This document shows, in pieces, positions 1 through 12,608 of a stretch of 64,000 bases of DNA (position 1 is the stretch's first letter; the number at the start of each line of letters is the position of its first letter). The position numbers were made by a program, and so were the translations under genes. The notes beneath the pieces are model-generated. The model had not been told where the DNA came from, ran no database searches, and saw only the letters and a list, made by a program, of their open reading frames with translations. Source of the stretch: Serilophus lunatus. Its lineage: Eukaryota; Chordata; Aves; Passeriformes; Eurylaimidae. The stretch is from contig VXBA01003447.1 of NCBI GenBank assembly GCA_013399895.1, positions 490,085 through 554,084 of the forward strand, read 5' to 3'.

Positions 1-1451
1 AGCGATCTGCTACTCTCACAGGTAGTTAAAACAAGGGTTCAGTGCACAGCACCATAAATCATCACACCTTGCTAGGAGTAGTCCATAGTTGAAATGTGTG
101 GATGTCTCTTTGTAGCCAGTGTGACTCAAGCACAGGATAAAAGATTTCTCCAAAAATGAGACAAATATAATAATGTGCTAATTTTTTGATCAAAAAGTTA
201 ATAACAGATATAACAGATACATAAATTAAATGACAGTGAGCTCTAAATGGGTGTAATTTTTGAAGGTGTTTTACTGTGCTGCTAATGCCCATTTTTTTTG
301 TCCCAAATTGTATTGGCATTTTTTCCTGAAACAATCAATCTTATACATGACTGTACTCTCTTGCTACTTGTTATTTTCACTCCACTCATTTCTGATTAGA
401 TCCTGTAGGAACAAATCCATAATGAATTTCAGTGCAGTCTTTCTTACATACCTTCTTCCGTGTCAAGTTTGGATCCTAGCACTATGATCTGAGCTGAGCC
501 ATGGAGCCTGACTGCTCTTATGGTGAACATTAGACTATGATGTTCTTCTGCCAGCCAGACTAATTCAATCAGTCCAGCTGGGTTTACCACCTGTTATCCA
601 TTTTCCTCCAGGAACTGAGCACTGGCTTGATTAGACTCGTTTGAAAAGGCAGCATTGTCAAAACACCAGCCATGTCAGTTACCCTCAGAAAGATTGCCTG
701 AGGGTAAAATGGTTTAATGCAACAAATACCCCTTATCACATATCTGGCCATGTGTTTCTTTGCATTAGCTCAACATTTTATTTTATATGCTTCAGCTTGT
801 TTCCACTGCAGGCTGGAGAATTAGGCCTGCTTGCTGCTCTCCCTGTATGTGTGCTGATTGTATATCAGACTCGGCTGACAACACACTCGCATGTTACTTT
901 TTTCCTTCCAGAGGCTAGCATGCTAAATACTAAACAATGCATCATAGAAACACATACAATAGCTCCAGCTTTACACAGATGGATTCCGGCTGGTTATTTT
1001 TGTTGGTCTTCTTATGGCTTTGGTATTATGTCTGGGTTTGCTTCCAGATGTAGCTAAAACAGCCTGTTGCTTTCAGCAACAAATTGTTGGCAAAAAGGAG
1101 AGAGAGGAGAGAGATCAGTTAGAACACTGCAGCCAAAGTTCTCTCTGGCTGCTGCCATCAATGTCAGCTGATGAACTGCAGTACTCTGAATTTTGACATT
1201 CAGAGTGTCATAAACAGTGGGCCAACCAACACCTTAACTCTTTTGAAGTAGTTTATTGCAGTTGTCTTAATTGTAATTCTATTTATTGACAATTCTTCCT
1301 TTCCAGTCTCCTTTAACTCGGTTGGATTCATTCTAATATGTAGTAATAGATGCAGATATATGCATCATTACATGAACTTTCGACCCTGCTTGACAGGTTA
1401 GAGGCCTTCTAGAGGCTGAGGAAGTGGCTGGGAAAATAAGGATATATATGA

Positions 1452-1474
1452 TGTGTGTGTGTGTGTGTGTGTGT
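1452..1474. repeat. (TG)n microsatellite
   Basis: An uninterrupted run of about 11.5 TG units, directly after a short AT-alternating stretch. A simple-sequence tract of this length is likely to vary in length between individuals. Confidence 0.95.
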
Positions 1475-2824
1475 TGTATTGGTGTGAACTACAACTATGC
1501 ACCAGCAGCATTATGTCCTGCAAGCTTAATCTGAAACATTAATCTGGAATGGGTAGAATGCTAACTCTAATTTATATCTGAAGCACTTTAAATCATTAAA
1601 AATCTCCACTCCAAATGTCAGTTAAGCAGAACCCTCTTAGTCAGTGAAACCTGAAATGAGTTCAATTCTAAATCATCATGTTACAGTTTAATTGAAATAC
1701 ACATTAAAGCCCTGATCCAGCAAAGCATTTAAGCATATGTTGAAGTCAACGGGATTATCTGTACATTAAAATTTAATCATATGTTAAAATACTTTGGTAT
1801 ACTAGATTACCTTATATTTTGTTCTCTTTTCTGTTGGCCAAAACTTTGCTTTTATCTCTGTGTATTCATTTCCAATTCCTTCCTATTTCCTCTCTCTGGA
1901 GATTAGTAGATTTTGATTACTCTGTCTGAAATTTTCTCTAAGATAGGCATATTTATTTCAATATTTATATCAAAATCTCCACTTTTCTAAGGGCCTTGCT
2001 GCTGCATGTCTGACATCAGTTTTCACTGAGCTAGTGATCAGTGATTGTTAGCTGGCTCCTCGTACTGTGATTCTTTGTTGTATTATAAGCACCTTCCCTC
2101 TGTGTGTTTGTCTGCTGCGTGCTCCTGCAGCAGCTCAGCTCCACAGTGCTCCAACCACTGCTCTCTCTTTCTCAGGGTAGCTGTTGAGGGCTTTCAGCAC
2201 TGTAGTTGTTGCTGCCAGTTGTTTTTCTGCTATCTTTTCTGTTCATTGCTGGTACATTTGTTTTTAATGAAGAAGAAAATGTTTTATGTGTTTAAGGATC
2301 AGTCTCCATGTAAGAGGTGAAGGCTACTCCCATGCTAACCAGCTATCCATGGTGAGATATTTTTGTTAATGAACAAACTGCACAAAGACTTTTATAGCCT
2401 TACATGTCTGCCCTTGGAATCTCTGGATTACTGCCTTTCTATAAATTTCTTACTTTCATATGTTCATTTGCTCACCATGTTTTTGAGTATTTCCATCTCA
2501 TTTCCATTTTTTTTTCACACAGCACACAGACTTTCTGTTACAAGATATCAAAATCAGGCAAAAGAGCAAAGCATTGAAATAAAGCTTTTAGAAATTCTGG
2601 GATATTTAATTTGAAGTCCTCAGTGTGTATTTCTGTGTGTACTTAGAAAAAATAGTTATAATGTGTGCTTTGAAAAACAAATTTTCTTAAGCTAGTGGAC
2701 CATCCCAGTTAATAAATTAAATTTACATTACAAAACATATTAAGCCTGCAGTGAAAAGTTGACTTATATAATTTTTATGAAAATACGTCCAGTGACTCCA
2801 GCTCAGAAGGAAGGCTTCCCCAAA

Positions 2825-2845
2825 GGTTATCTTTGGGAGATAACC
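2825..2845. other. small perfect hairpin
   Basis: An 8-bp perfect stem (GGTTATCT / AGATAACC) closes a 5-nt loop. It is short enough to be chance. No pyrimidine tract or flanking element suggests a transcript. Confidence 0.4.
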
Positions 2846-3894
2846 TCATCAACTTGATACATGGTTCTGAGGAGATGAAGCAAGACAGGGGCAATAAAGT
2901 GTGGGGAATCATCAGGTTACCACTTTGGTGGCTAGGTACCTACTGTAGGTCATTTATGGTATCTGACACATGAGAATGGTCTGCCAGAAGGAAACATCAA
3001 ATACAAAAACCTAAAACCAACTACTCTCTTCAAATTGAGCTAATGGAGTCCATGACCCACATCTTTTGGAAATGCTAAATGAAAAGAGTTGCATTTCACA
3101 ATGTTTTGAGGACAGATAGGCAAGGCAAATAATAGTGCAGCTGTATTAAAATTGTCTTCAGTTTACATTACCTTCAGCACAGGACATCAGCCTGGAAAAG
3201 TCTGACACCACTCCTACTATGAGTTTTTGCTTGTTTAAAAAGCTGTGTGCTTTGAAGTAGGAAAAACCCCAAAAGAACAATTCTGAGTGTGAAAGTTCTC
3301 ACAACTGACTTTAAGGTCTAAACACAGGTTTCTACATCTGAACTGGTTGTGTAGGCTTCTAGCACTGTCAACAGAATTTTTGTTAGTATAGTCAGTGGAG
3401 TTTGGAGTATGATTCATGAGACAAAACGTAGGTGGCTGAGATAAACTATATCCTGTTGAGTGAAAATTCTGGGAAACCTGAGAGTGAATATCTCAGAAGT
3501 AAACATCTTTGTTGCAAACACTCACATCCAGTCAGATGTTGGCCATCCCAGTTGATCTGGATAGAATCCAGAAGATTTCAAGAATGAATACTGCATAATT
3601 GTGTAATAAATTGTGAAATCCAGGTAGGGAAAAAACAAAGAAGGAACAGAAAAGAAAAGAGTATTTCACCAGTGATTCAGTGATGACAAAGATCCATCAC
3701 AGATCGGAGGTATAGGTGAGGATTTGGAGGAAGATTCTTTGTCTAAGAACAGAGTCAGCTTGAAGGTAAAAACAAAAATTTTGCAAGAAAGTAGTGTGTT
3801 AATTTTCTTCTAATCATATTCAGAAGACAGCATCATTGTCAATAACTGAAGGGCTAGAGAAAAGGTGAGACCAAGCATTGCTGATGGAAGACAA

Positions 3895-4850
3895 TAAAAA
3901 GTGGGGTCCCTCAGGGGCCCATATTGTGACCGCTGCTATTGTATATTTTTGTTAATGACATAGATCTAGGGATCTATGCAAATTTCACCAAATTGTGGGG
4001 GGACAGTTGACACACCTGGATGGCATCCCATCCGGATGGGATGCCATCCAGAGGAACCTGGACAAGCTTGAGAAGTGGGTACATGGGAAATTCATGAGAA
4101 TAAACAACACCAAGTACAACGTGCTGTATCTGGATCAGGGCAATCTGCTGTTTCAGTACAGGTGGGGGATGAACAGATTGAAACAGCCTTGAGGAGATGG
4201 ATGTAGGGATGCTGGTGGATGGGAGGCTGGACATGAGCTGGCAATGTGCACTTGAAGCCCAGAAAGCCAACCATACTCTGGGATGCATCAAAAGCAGCAT
4301 GGTCAGCATTTTGAAGGAGATGATTCTGCCTCTCTATTCCCTTTACGTGAGACCCTACCTTGCATCCTGGTCTGGGGTCCTCAAAATAGGAAGGACATTG
4401 ACTTGTTGGAGCTATTCCAGAGGTGGGTCACCAAGACAGAGTGATGGAATAACTCCCCTGTGAGGAAAGGCTGAGATAATTTGGATTCTTGAGTCTGGAG
4501 AGGAGAAGGCTTTGAGGTCACCTAGTTGCAGCCTTCCAGTACTTGAAGGGACCCCACAAGAAAATAGAAACTTTTTACAAGGGCATGTAGAGACACAACA
4601 AGGGAAAATGGCTTCAAACTGAAAGAGAGTAGATTTAGATTAGATATTAGGAAGAAATTCTTTACTACGAGGGTGGTGAGGCTGAATAGGTTGCCCAAAG
4701 AAGTTGTGGATGCTCTTCTTCAGAAGTGTGCAAGGCCAGGTTCAGTGGAGTTTTGAGTAATCTGGCTTGTGAAAAGTGTCTCTATCAATGGCAGGGGAGC
4801 TGGAATTAGATGGTCTTTAAGGTTTCTTCTAATCCATTCTATGATTATAT
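3895..4850 (+). mobile_element. CR1 LINE, 5'-truncated, forward
   Basis: The copy starts inside the CR1 reverse-transcriptase frame, at the segment reading GTCCCTCAGGGGCCCAT, which corresponds to the conserved PQGS...LGP block. It runs through the end of ORF2 and the 3' untranslated region to the typical tail near ATTCTATGATTAT. The frame is broken by substitutions and shifts: a readable fragment from about 3995 (DAIQRNLDKLEKWVHGKFM) retains the part downstream of the catalytic ADD motif. CR1 copies are usually truncated at the 5' end and lack target-site duplications, as here. The copy is old and inactive. An unusual 36-bp palindrome at 4016-4051 lies inside it. Confidence 0.9.
4016..4051. 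repeat. perfect 36-bp palindrome inside CR1
   Basis: The two 18-bp halves are exact reverse complements with no spacer; the centre is CCGG at 4032-4035. The right half (GGATGGGATGCCATCCAG) matches what is normal in CR1 at this point. The left half is not the usual CR1 sequence and looks like an inverted copy of the right half. Confidence 0.97.
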
Positions 4851-5119
4851 CAAAAGTACTGGAATGCATGAACAGAACAATTTTGTATTAGGGAAGAAGG
4901 ATTACAAAGGCAAGAGCAGACACAGCCAGAAAGGCAGCTGGCATGAATGCCATAGAAGGTGGATTCCTTAGAGATGAGGAGTTGTTTATTCTTCATCATC
5001 ACTCTATACTCCTATTTTGGCTTTCCCATGAGGGATGGTGCCTTTTCTTTCACACACTGCAAATGGAGTGTTGTGTAATTGTGCCCTTCAATATCTTCCA
5101 TTCCTTTGCTGAGGATAAC

Positions 5120-5262
5120 ATCATGGGATATTTATTTGTATTTAAGAATAGACTGGATGTGGCACTTAGTGCCATGGTCTAGTTGTCATGGTGGTGTTAG
5201 GTCTAAGGCTGATCTTGATGATCTCAGAGATCTTTTCCAACTCAGTTGATTCTGTGATTCTG
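5120..5262 (+). mobile_element. CR1 LINE 3' end, forward
   Basis: Only the 3' untranslated tail is present. It has the phrase TTTAAGAATAGACTGGATGT, then GGCACTTAGTGCCATGGTCT, then ATCTTTTCCAAC and the terminal GATTCTGTGATTCTG. The wording differs from the copy at 3895-4850, so this is a separate insertion of a different CR1 subfamily about 270 bp downstream. Confidence 0.88.
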
Positions 5263-8200
5263 AGATGCATGAAATATTGTCCACATCTGAATCAAACCTA
5301 TTTGATTAATTTGGGTGTTCTGTTCCATGCAGACGAGATGTTGTCTCAATGTGTGCATTTGCATAGGATAAAAAGGCTACTACTAGTCAGACCTTCTAAT
5401 TAGGAGAAATTGAACGAGCTCCTCTGAGTGGCACTTCTAGTTTCTACCACTACAAAATTGAATCACATTTGAATTTCAGGGAGCCAGAAAAGAGAGAAAT
5501 GTGGTACAATACCATCAAGTAGAAGCATGACTCACAATACAAGCTTGATTAGCTGAAAGACTTTTCTAGTTGCACTGAGCAGAAAAATGGGTTTTAAAAG
5601 TTGTGGATGAGAGGGATTCAAAAACTGCCAGATATTTGACTTGCTTTCAAAGTGTTTCCACTTGGGAAACAAGATGAAAGTGAAGGAGCTGATTCAGGTC
5701 TACCTAGTCTTTCCACCTCTCCCTTTGGCAAGTTCCTTGCATTGCAGGATCCCTGAGTAAAAGCTACACCAAATTTCTGTCTGGAAAATATTGTTATTAT
5801 GTCTATAAGCAGTGAGAAACAACAAGAGATAAGACCTTCTGAGGTTCTGTGCTGTACTGGAATGCAACATTTGCCACTATCTGCCTAATGTACTGAAACA
5901 ATTTTGCACACTGTAAAGAAGCATGCCCTTTGCAAATTAATCCTACTTTGGGTTTTTTCATCCATGCAAGAGAAAAAATATCAAATTTGTAATTAATGAG
6001 ATGAACACCATTAAATTTTGCCTCAAGTTGTATTTTTATGGCAGGATTCAGACTAGCATTTTTGCTCTTTCCTCCTGAGTTCAACATGATCATACAAAAG
6101 AATCATTGTCTGGGAGGCAGATATGTCCTTTCAAGGAGCAAAATGAACAGTAATTCATTCCTATTCTATAAATCAACTTTCATGGGAAAATAACGCTGAT
6201 CTGTTCAGCACAGCAGCTGGCGGTTCACCATGTCCAGAATGAAACACTTTTCATATTGAACACTTTGAAACACTTTTTTCCCATCTTTGTCATGTTTAAT
6301 TCTGATGCAGAGGCAGTTGTTTGCTGTGAAAGCAAGTTATTTCAGTGCTAGAACAAAAAATGGTATGTGTATCCAGGTCTACGATAATAGTTTCATATTA
6401 GTGAAGAAAGAGCTGTCCGCAGCTTAAGCTTAAGCAACCTCCGTCTGAAAGCAGAATTTTGACCTATATTTTCTAATTGCCATGTTAGTTTGATTTGTTG
6501 AGGTTTGGTTTTTTTTGTGTTTGTTTTCAATACAGTATCTTATGATCACTATTATTATTATCTAGCTTAATATATATGAATTTCATAAAACAAAAGCTTT
6601 CTGGCATTAAAGAAAAGTGGTCCAAATAAGTTTAAAAGAAATTACCTGTCACTTTTCAAAATCCTTTTGCTTTCATATGTTTCATATGTACAGTGTCTGG
6701 TATTTCCAGATATACTTAGCTAAGTTTGAGAAAGTCATGACATTTCCTCATAACTTAGGGGAATGAATAGACTTACATTAGAAAGTTTGTTCTAAAGAGG
6801 TTAATTTAACAAATAAAGATAAAGCCATACCATTTTCATTTTTTAAATGAGAATAAAAGAAAAAAAATGGCTTTTAGTTAACCATAATAGAAAACTCTTT
6901 CACATTTTACATGTTTACTTAGAGCTGTTACTGTTTCTAAGCTAGGACACACCATGGAACAGCTATGGTCATAACAAGTGGGTGTAGCTAATAAGCATAA
7001 TAAATGGGACTAGGATGTCATCTCTGACACTGAGGCTAACTGGCATGGAGCTGTGTCTATACTGCCAACCCACTTTCGAAACAGCATGGTCTTGTAAACT
7101 ACTTGTTGCGAACAGCTCCTAGTATACGATAACTCCTTACCCCTGTTTTGGTTACTGTCATTTGTATCAGATCCAAGAGGATCCCAGGGACTATTCTCAC
7201 AGTTCCAAGCACACAGAATAGCATGGTGCTCAGGAGAGTTCCTGGCACTGCTTAACTTTCTAGCATAGATGTAGGTGGAGGCCCACTAGTGTAGATAACT
7301 GATTTTCTCCTTAGAGTAATTATCACCATAATCTTGACCTTTGTCAGAGTGTAAGGGAAGCCTACTTACTGCACTGACAGCCACTAAGAATATTTGAAAT
7401 CCTGTGGCCACAAAGAACATTTGAAAACCTGTGGCCAGGATGGCTTTACTTGTCTGTCATTTTGTGTGCAGACCTGCATTTCAGTGTCAACTTAGTCTTC
7501 AGGATCCCTGACTTAGCTATATTGTCAACATTATAAATGTCATAAATTTCAAGCAAGATGTTTCCAGCCCAGAAGCTAGAGAATAACAATTAAATTAATC
7601 TTCCTCTGTGGAATTCATTTCTCTGTTTAATGACACTGAGACGGTGTTTTTTTCACTGTAAGAATTTGAGATTGCTGGGATAACCCAAGTGGTTCCCTTA
7701 TCATGCAGAAAAAAAGTATTTCAATTGACCTGTAATGAAATAGTTGAAACAAAGACTGACTATCAGTATTCTATCATAAATCTATAGGGCAGAACATCAC
7801 ACGATCTCCAAAGAGAATGAAAACAAAATTGACTTCTTCAGACCTTCCTAAAGCCAGCTCCTTTTCCTTCTGTCATTCAAGTCTTGCACAAACTAACTGG
7901 CACATGGGTCAACAATTAGGTGTATGATTGGTTTAACTGGAATCGGTTAGCTTAGGACTTCAGAAAAATTTAGACTTGTTAAAAAATGTACTCACAAATT
8001 TTTGGACCTTATTCTTGAAAAGATTTTCCTGGTTGTTTATTTCTGGTACAGTTGTTAGCATTTTACAGCACTGCTTGATTTACTGTCATTCTTTCAAGCT
8101 AAAGTTTTAACATATTTCATTCAAATCAGTAAGTAGTAAAATACACATCTGAATACCAAAATTTAAGCTTTCTTCCTCATGGTCTCTTGAGAAATTTTTA

Positions 8201-8869
8201 ACCTAAGTTAATAGTGAAGATTCAAAATTAGACATTTTGTGACCAGTAATGTCAATGGATAGTATAACTCATGACTAATACATTAAAAGCCTTTATTCCG
8301 CTTTTGATCTCATATAGTGACTACCTGTAGGTAACTTGAAATCAAAATTAACACTAAAAAGTTATTCAGCTATAAATGGGGAAAAAAAAAATCTTTCATG
8401 GTGTGAGAGTTCCAAATTTGTATTTACCTCTCACCAACATTTTATCTGTATTGGTCCAAAAGCTTTTATTGGTCATGTTTGGGAATATGACTTTTTTAGA
8501 GTAAAATCTGGAGTAGGTAAGATATTTAAAACCAGAGTAAAAGAAAAACCTAAGTATGTAGCAAGATGCTAGTGTAAAAGCTTGTCTCTGAACTGCGAAC
8601 ACAACAGCTTATATCTTGGTACTGCAACTATGAAGATTTTCATACCTGGGCTATTTTACCTCTGAAGCACGAAGTACTTGTAAGGAAAATGCTACTTTGG
8701 GAACTCTTCTAGTTATAGACTCAATTATTGAATTTACTTTCATGATCTGCTTGCATTCTTGATGGATCAACCTGTAATTTGTTATCCTGTAAAGGCTATA
8801 CAGTTTCCATTCCTTACCCTTAAACACATTTTAACTTTATATACATGTGTGTCTAGAATTGCTTTTCAG
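5263..8869. other. unique non-coding DNA
   Basis: No recognisable gene or mobile element. It contains an imperfect 27-bp tandem duplication at 7386-7437. A moderately open stretch at 8370-8516 has weak splice-like edges, but its reading phase (1 to 1) does not fit the better exon candidate just downstream. Confidence 0.5.
7386..7437. repeat. imperfect tandem duplication, two copies
   Basis: A 25-bp unit (AAGAATATTTGAAATCCTGT followed by GGCCA) is repeated at 7413-7437 with two substitutions and a 2-bp spacer. Confidence 0.85.
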
Positions 8870-8980
8870 GACATAGATGATGTTCAAAATGAAAGCTTGA
8901 AGGCAAAAAAACCTCATGCTGAAATATGGTTTAAGAAATCATTATGGCTTGTTCATGATCCAAAGAGAGACTATTTTCAT
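8870..8980 (+). other. candidate coding exon, unidentified
   Basis: This 111-bp stretch has strong splice signals on both sides. TTGCTTTTCAG precedes it and a consensus donor GTGAGT (8981-8986) follows. Exactly one of the three forward frames is open: 37 codons, phase 0 at both edges, beginning DIDDVQNESLKAKKPHAEIW and ending HDPKRDYFH. I do not recognise the protein. The region is AT-rich and such pairings can arise by chance, so it is only a candidate. A possible next exon at 9197-9251 is in an incompatible phase. Confidence 0.22.
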
Positions 8981-8986
8981 GTGAGT

Positions 8987-10689
8987 AATGGCAGAAAAGA
9001 GTAATTTGCTTTGTTTTAAATGACAGCCTAGCAAAAAGAGGGAATGAAAAACTTAAGTCCATAGATTTCACAAGCAGCAACAGAACGAAGATGCATGCTT
9101 TAGGATAAGGGATCTACATAGTTTATTCTTGATTCTGTGTCTGTAAAGAAAAATATTTGTCTTTCTTAAATAGCATGTGACTTTGCCTCATTCTAGATAT
9201 CTTGAAGATTGCAAGTAAAATTTCTGAAGAGAAACACTCTCCAGACTTTAAGGTACGAATAGTTGTACTTATGCAAATCAATATTTATTTGTGTGAAACA
9301 CTGCTATACTGAAACTTTTCTTCTACTGTAAGATTAAAAAAAATTTAAAAAAAATCTACATCTTTTTATATCCAAGGAGACTACATTTTAGAGAAGAGAA
9401 TGTATGAAGACAAGTGGGGTGAGTTTTCCTGAATTGCATGCAGCTTTCTATGGCATGCTGTTAATTCCAGCTACAGGGCATATAGTTTTAGAACCAATCC
9501 CAGCTATCTATAGCATTTATTATGCCCATATGTAAACACTCAGAGAATTGACAAGTTTCAGGGAAAACTGCCAAGTTATGTATGACTTAAAATATTGAAC
9601 TGTTGATATACTCTACAATCAAGGTTCAGGTTGTCCTTGCCAATTGAATTTGTGCAGTGGAAGGACTTGAGGGAGGGAAACAATGCAAATGCTCACATAT
9701 GTGAGCTCAATGGTAGTCTCAGCAGATGCTCCATCTTGAAGGTTTTCTCTGGTGTTGCTGATACCTAATAGAAACAGACAGGGGATGGGACATGATCCTG
9801 CTTTCCAGTACTTAATCTCTACCAATGTTCTTGTTGACAAAATGGACTAGATAAATGAGAGGACCTCTGCTTTGAGGTGTGACTTTGTCTACATGTAAGT
9901 GCTTGTTGCAGATTTATAAAGGAACTAATTGTCCTCCCCAAAACACAGCAAATGACCACTTTACTACCTTGCCAATAAGAACCTTCTTGTCACATATGGC
10001 ATACACTCTAAGCTTTCAAAGAAAAACGTGATTTTTCCCCAATATATAAAAACTCATAACATCATAGGTTCGTCCTAACTTCAACATACCTTATAATAAT
10101 TATCTTTATAGTAAAGAGAATGGACTTGGGAGCCCATGGATGCAAAATGGAAAAATCTGCTGGTAGTTTCCTTTCTTCCACATGGATTCAGATACTGGTC
10201 TTTGTTGTTGAATACTAAAGCAAGGTGACTGTTCTCCATGTATCTGAAACCATTTTTGATTTTATACATTAAAATTAGCACCTTGCCCTTCAGAATCTGT
10301 CTAAATGAATACCATACTTTCAATGAAAATTGAAAGACTTACCATCTTTTTTAAATCCCACTTTAGTCAGGACAACAGTAGTGTCCGGCAAAAACTGAAG
10401 AACAGGTAAGGTAAAACAATTTATTTTCTGCTGAACTTTATGGTAAGGTTGCCTCACACTCCAATCCTTAAGACAACTCTGTATCTGCTTCATCTACACC
10501 AGGAATTTGCCTTTTATGTCATACTGAAACACACAAGGAAATGTTAAACAACACTATTTTTCTTTAATATGTTTTATTTCAACAGTGTTTTTTTTTCTAA
10601 TGGGATTTAAGCATCTTATTTTTTAGAACATGTTCAAAGTTGTGGGTTACGAATATGAGGCTCAAACTGCCAATGAATAAAAGGCTTAT
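8987..10689. other. unique non-coding DNA
   Basis: I see no repeat or gene I can name. Short splice-like pairs occur (for example a 35-39 bp stretch ending at a good donor, 10406), but the intervals are too short to carry weight. Confidence 0.5.
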
Positions 10690-11110
10690 GGCTGCCAGAT
10701 AGTTCTTTGCTGATGCTGAAGCGAGCTCAGAGGGGGAAAGGGTGCAGTTGAGGCTCCCAAAACCGGCTGGAAACAGCTTCCTGGGCCAGGTCAGAGGGAC
10801 AAGAAAAGAGCGAGAAGACCCTTCCCATGCTGAGCTTTGAAAGGCTTCGTTATCCCCGCCCAGCGCCGTTCAGTCCATCCAGTGAGCAAACATTTTGGAG
10901 CTGTTTACCCCTCCCTTTTGCTTGTGTCACTGCCATCATGCCAGCCCCCAGCCCAGCCACGCGGCCCTCAAGCCCTCATTGGTAGGCACAGGGCATGCTG
11001 GGGGGCGGTCCATGGTCCGCTGTTCCGTTGCCATGACAACAAGGCGGCTCCCAGCTCTAGACGTCTGCTACAACTCGTAACAAATGCAAAAGGATTCAAA
11101 GGGGGAGAAA
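10690..11110. promoter_or_regulatory. GC-rich island with promoter-motif cluster
   Basis: About 420 bp stand out from the AT-rich surroundings, with roughly 15 CpGs. Within 63 bp lie four elements typical of housekeeping or ciliary promoters: an inverted CCAAT box (ATTGG, 10978-10982); a ZNF143-like site read on the minus strand (CCCAGCATGCCCTGTG, 10987-11002); a GC box (GGGGCGG, 11002-11008); and a near-perfect palindromic X-box for RFX factors (GTTGCCATGACAAC, 11027-11040, one base off the symmetrical form). I see no LTR ends or flanking duplication that would make it a retroviral promoter. Direction and target gene are unknown; a short 97-codon open frame crosses it (10837-11130) but lacks recognisable motifs. 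Confidence 0.45.
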
Positions 11111-12608
11111 AAAACAGTTTAAAACTATAACAATTCTCTTTGATTTTAGCAATCTTACTCATGAGTAGTTTTATTTGTTGGTGGTGTTTTTTTTTTTTTA
11201 ATTGATGAAATTACATCCAGGAACATTTATGAGACACTGTATAGTCTATATAAATATAGATGGAAAAATGTCATATTCACAACAACTGAGTTCTGTACCT
11301 CGATTTGAATACCAAGGCATTTTTTTCTATTACTTGTGTATTACATATTTTATAAATCCAAAGTGATAGACAAGGCCCCCAAGTCCTATGCCAAAAGTCC
11401 ATACAATTAGGCATTTGTAAGTTAAAATATCAATATGCAAGTGTTTTACAAAATATTGTTTTCCATGTAGGCAGGAAGAAGCATGGGAAAGAAATCTGAG
11501 TGATTCAAATGGACATTGTTTTCTGATTCATGTTTCTCCTGCAAGACTGAATTTCCTTGCCTTGATGGAGTTCACATTGTTTCTTAAGCTTAAATACAAG
11601 TCTAGTGGAGAGAATTATTGCATTATTTACTAAGCTTTTTACCAGACAATTTTTCCATGCCTCTGACACTCCATTATTGCCCTTGATTTTTAGGCTAGTT
11701 CCAGATATATAACTCTATTAAAGTGAGAGGAAGGGCAAATAGGCAGTGCAAATTATCAGGAGGAAAAATCTTATCTATAGGGCCAGCATATGTTCCCAAA
11801 TTATCCCCTCTCTACTTCCATTTTTTACATTAAGGTATTCTGCATGTTTTCAGATGCACTTTCTAGCTGGTTTGCTATTGCAAATTTAATTGTCTTCTTT
11901 GTGTCCTTGCCAACAGAACCATTTTCTTTTTCAAATTTCTTCATCCCTTTTCAATACTCTTCTCATTACTCCAATGTGATGAACATTGCTAGCCCCATTA
12001 GAAAAGATGTAAATTTTCAATAGAATGTTTTCAGTGGAGTGGAACACTTTAATTCTGAAATCCATAAAACTTTGAATATATCAAAGAATTTACCAGTATC
12101 TGGTTCTTTAACTATATTTGCTTGTAATTCAGCATTATTTCCTGTACATTATTACCATCTTTCTTATGATTTTATATTTTCTCTACATTATGAATAAGAT
12201 CAAAGTCAGTCGGCATATAAAACACCTATTAAAGTTTCCTAAATGAAAATTAATTTTTATTTCAAAATTACTGCAGTTTTTCTCATTAAACTCTTCCTGT
12301 TTTGGTTGTTAATGATCTGTCTTTAGCTCGGATGGTACATGGTTGCACAATGTAGCATCTTCTCTCCCTCTTAATTGGATATCTATGAAGCTTCACTGAA
12401 AGAGTGGCTAAGAATTGGAACAGTTTTCCATGCAAATGTTGGTCACTATCCATGGAAGTTAAAAAAATGAGTTGACATGGCACTTTGTGTAGCCAGTTGT
12501 ATATTGTGATCGCTTAGAACAGGAATAGGTCAATTTGGCAGCACTGGGATCAGGACCTTCTGAAATCACAACTGCCCACAAGATATAGAGGCCTTTTGTG
12601 CATGGTGC
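11111..12608. other. unique AT-rich non-coding DNA
   Basis: Nothing recognisable: no repeat tail, no exon with good splice edges and no RNA gene. Confidence 0.5.

Larger units (their letters stand above)
1..3890. other. unique AT-rich non-coding DNA
   Basis: No open frame here has coding character; those present are short, low-complexity and lack family motifs. Apart from the (TG)n tract and a small hairpin (both listed separately) I see no mobile element that I can name. A stretch at about 2780-3000 is a little richer in GC but matches nothing I recognise. Confidence 0.6.

Noticed and set aside
8370..8516. 147-bp open stretch with splice-like edges
   Set aside because: Weak acceptor (little pyrimidine tract), phase 1-1 incompatible with the neighbouring candidate exon, no familiar peptide.
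9197..9251. 55-bp stretch between TCATTCTAG and GTACGA
   Set aside because: In the phase needed after the 8870-8980 candidate it hits a stop at the third codon; too short alone.
10089..10260. Minus-strand open frame ending at a GTATGT donor
   Set aside because: The upstream acceptor has a purine-rich tract and no branch point; the frame is not distinctive.
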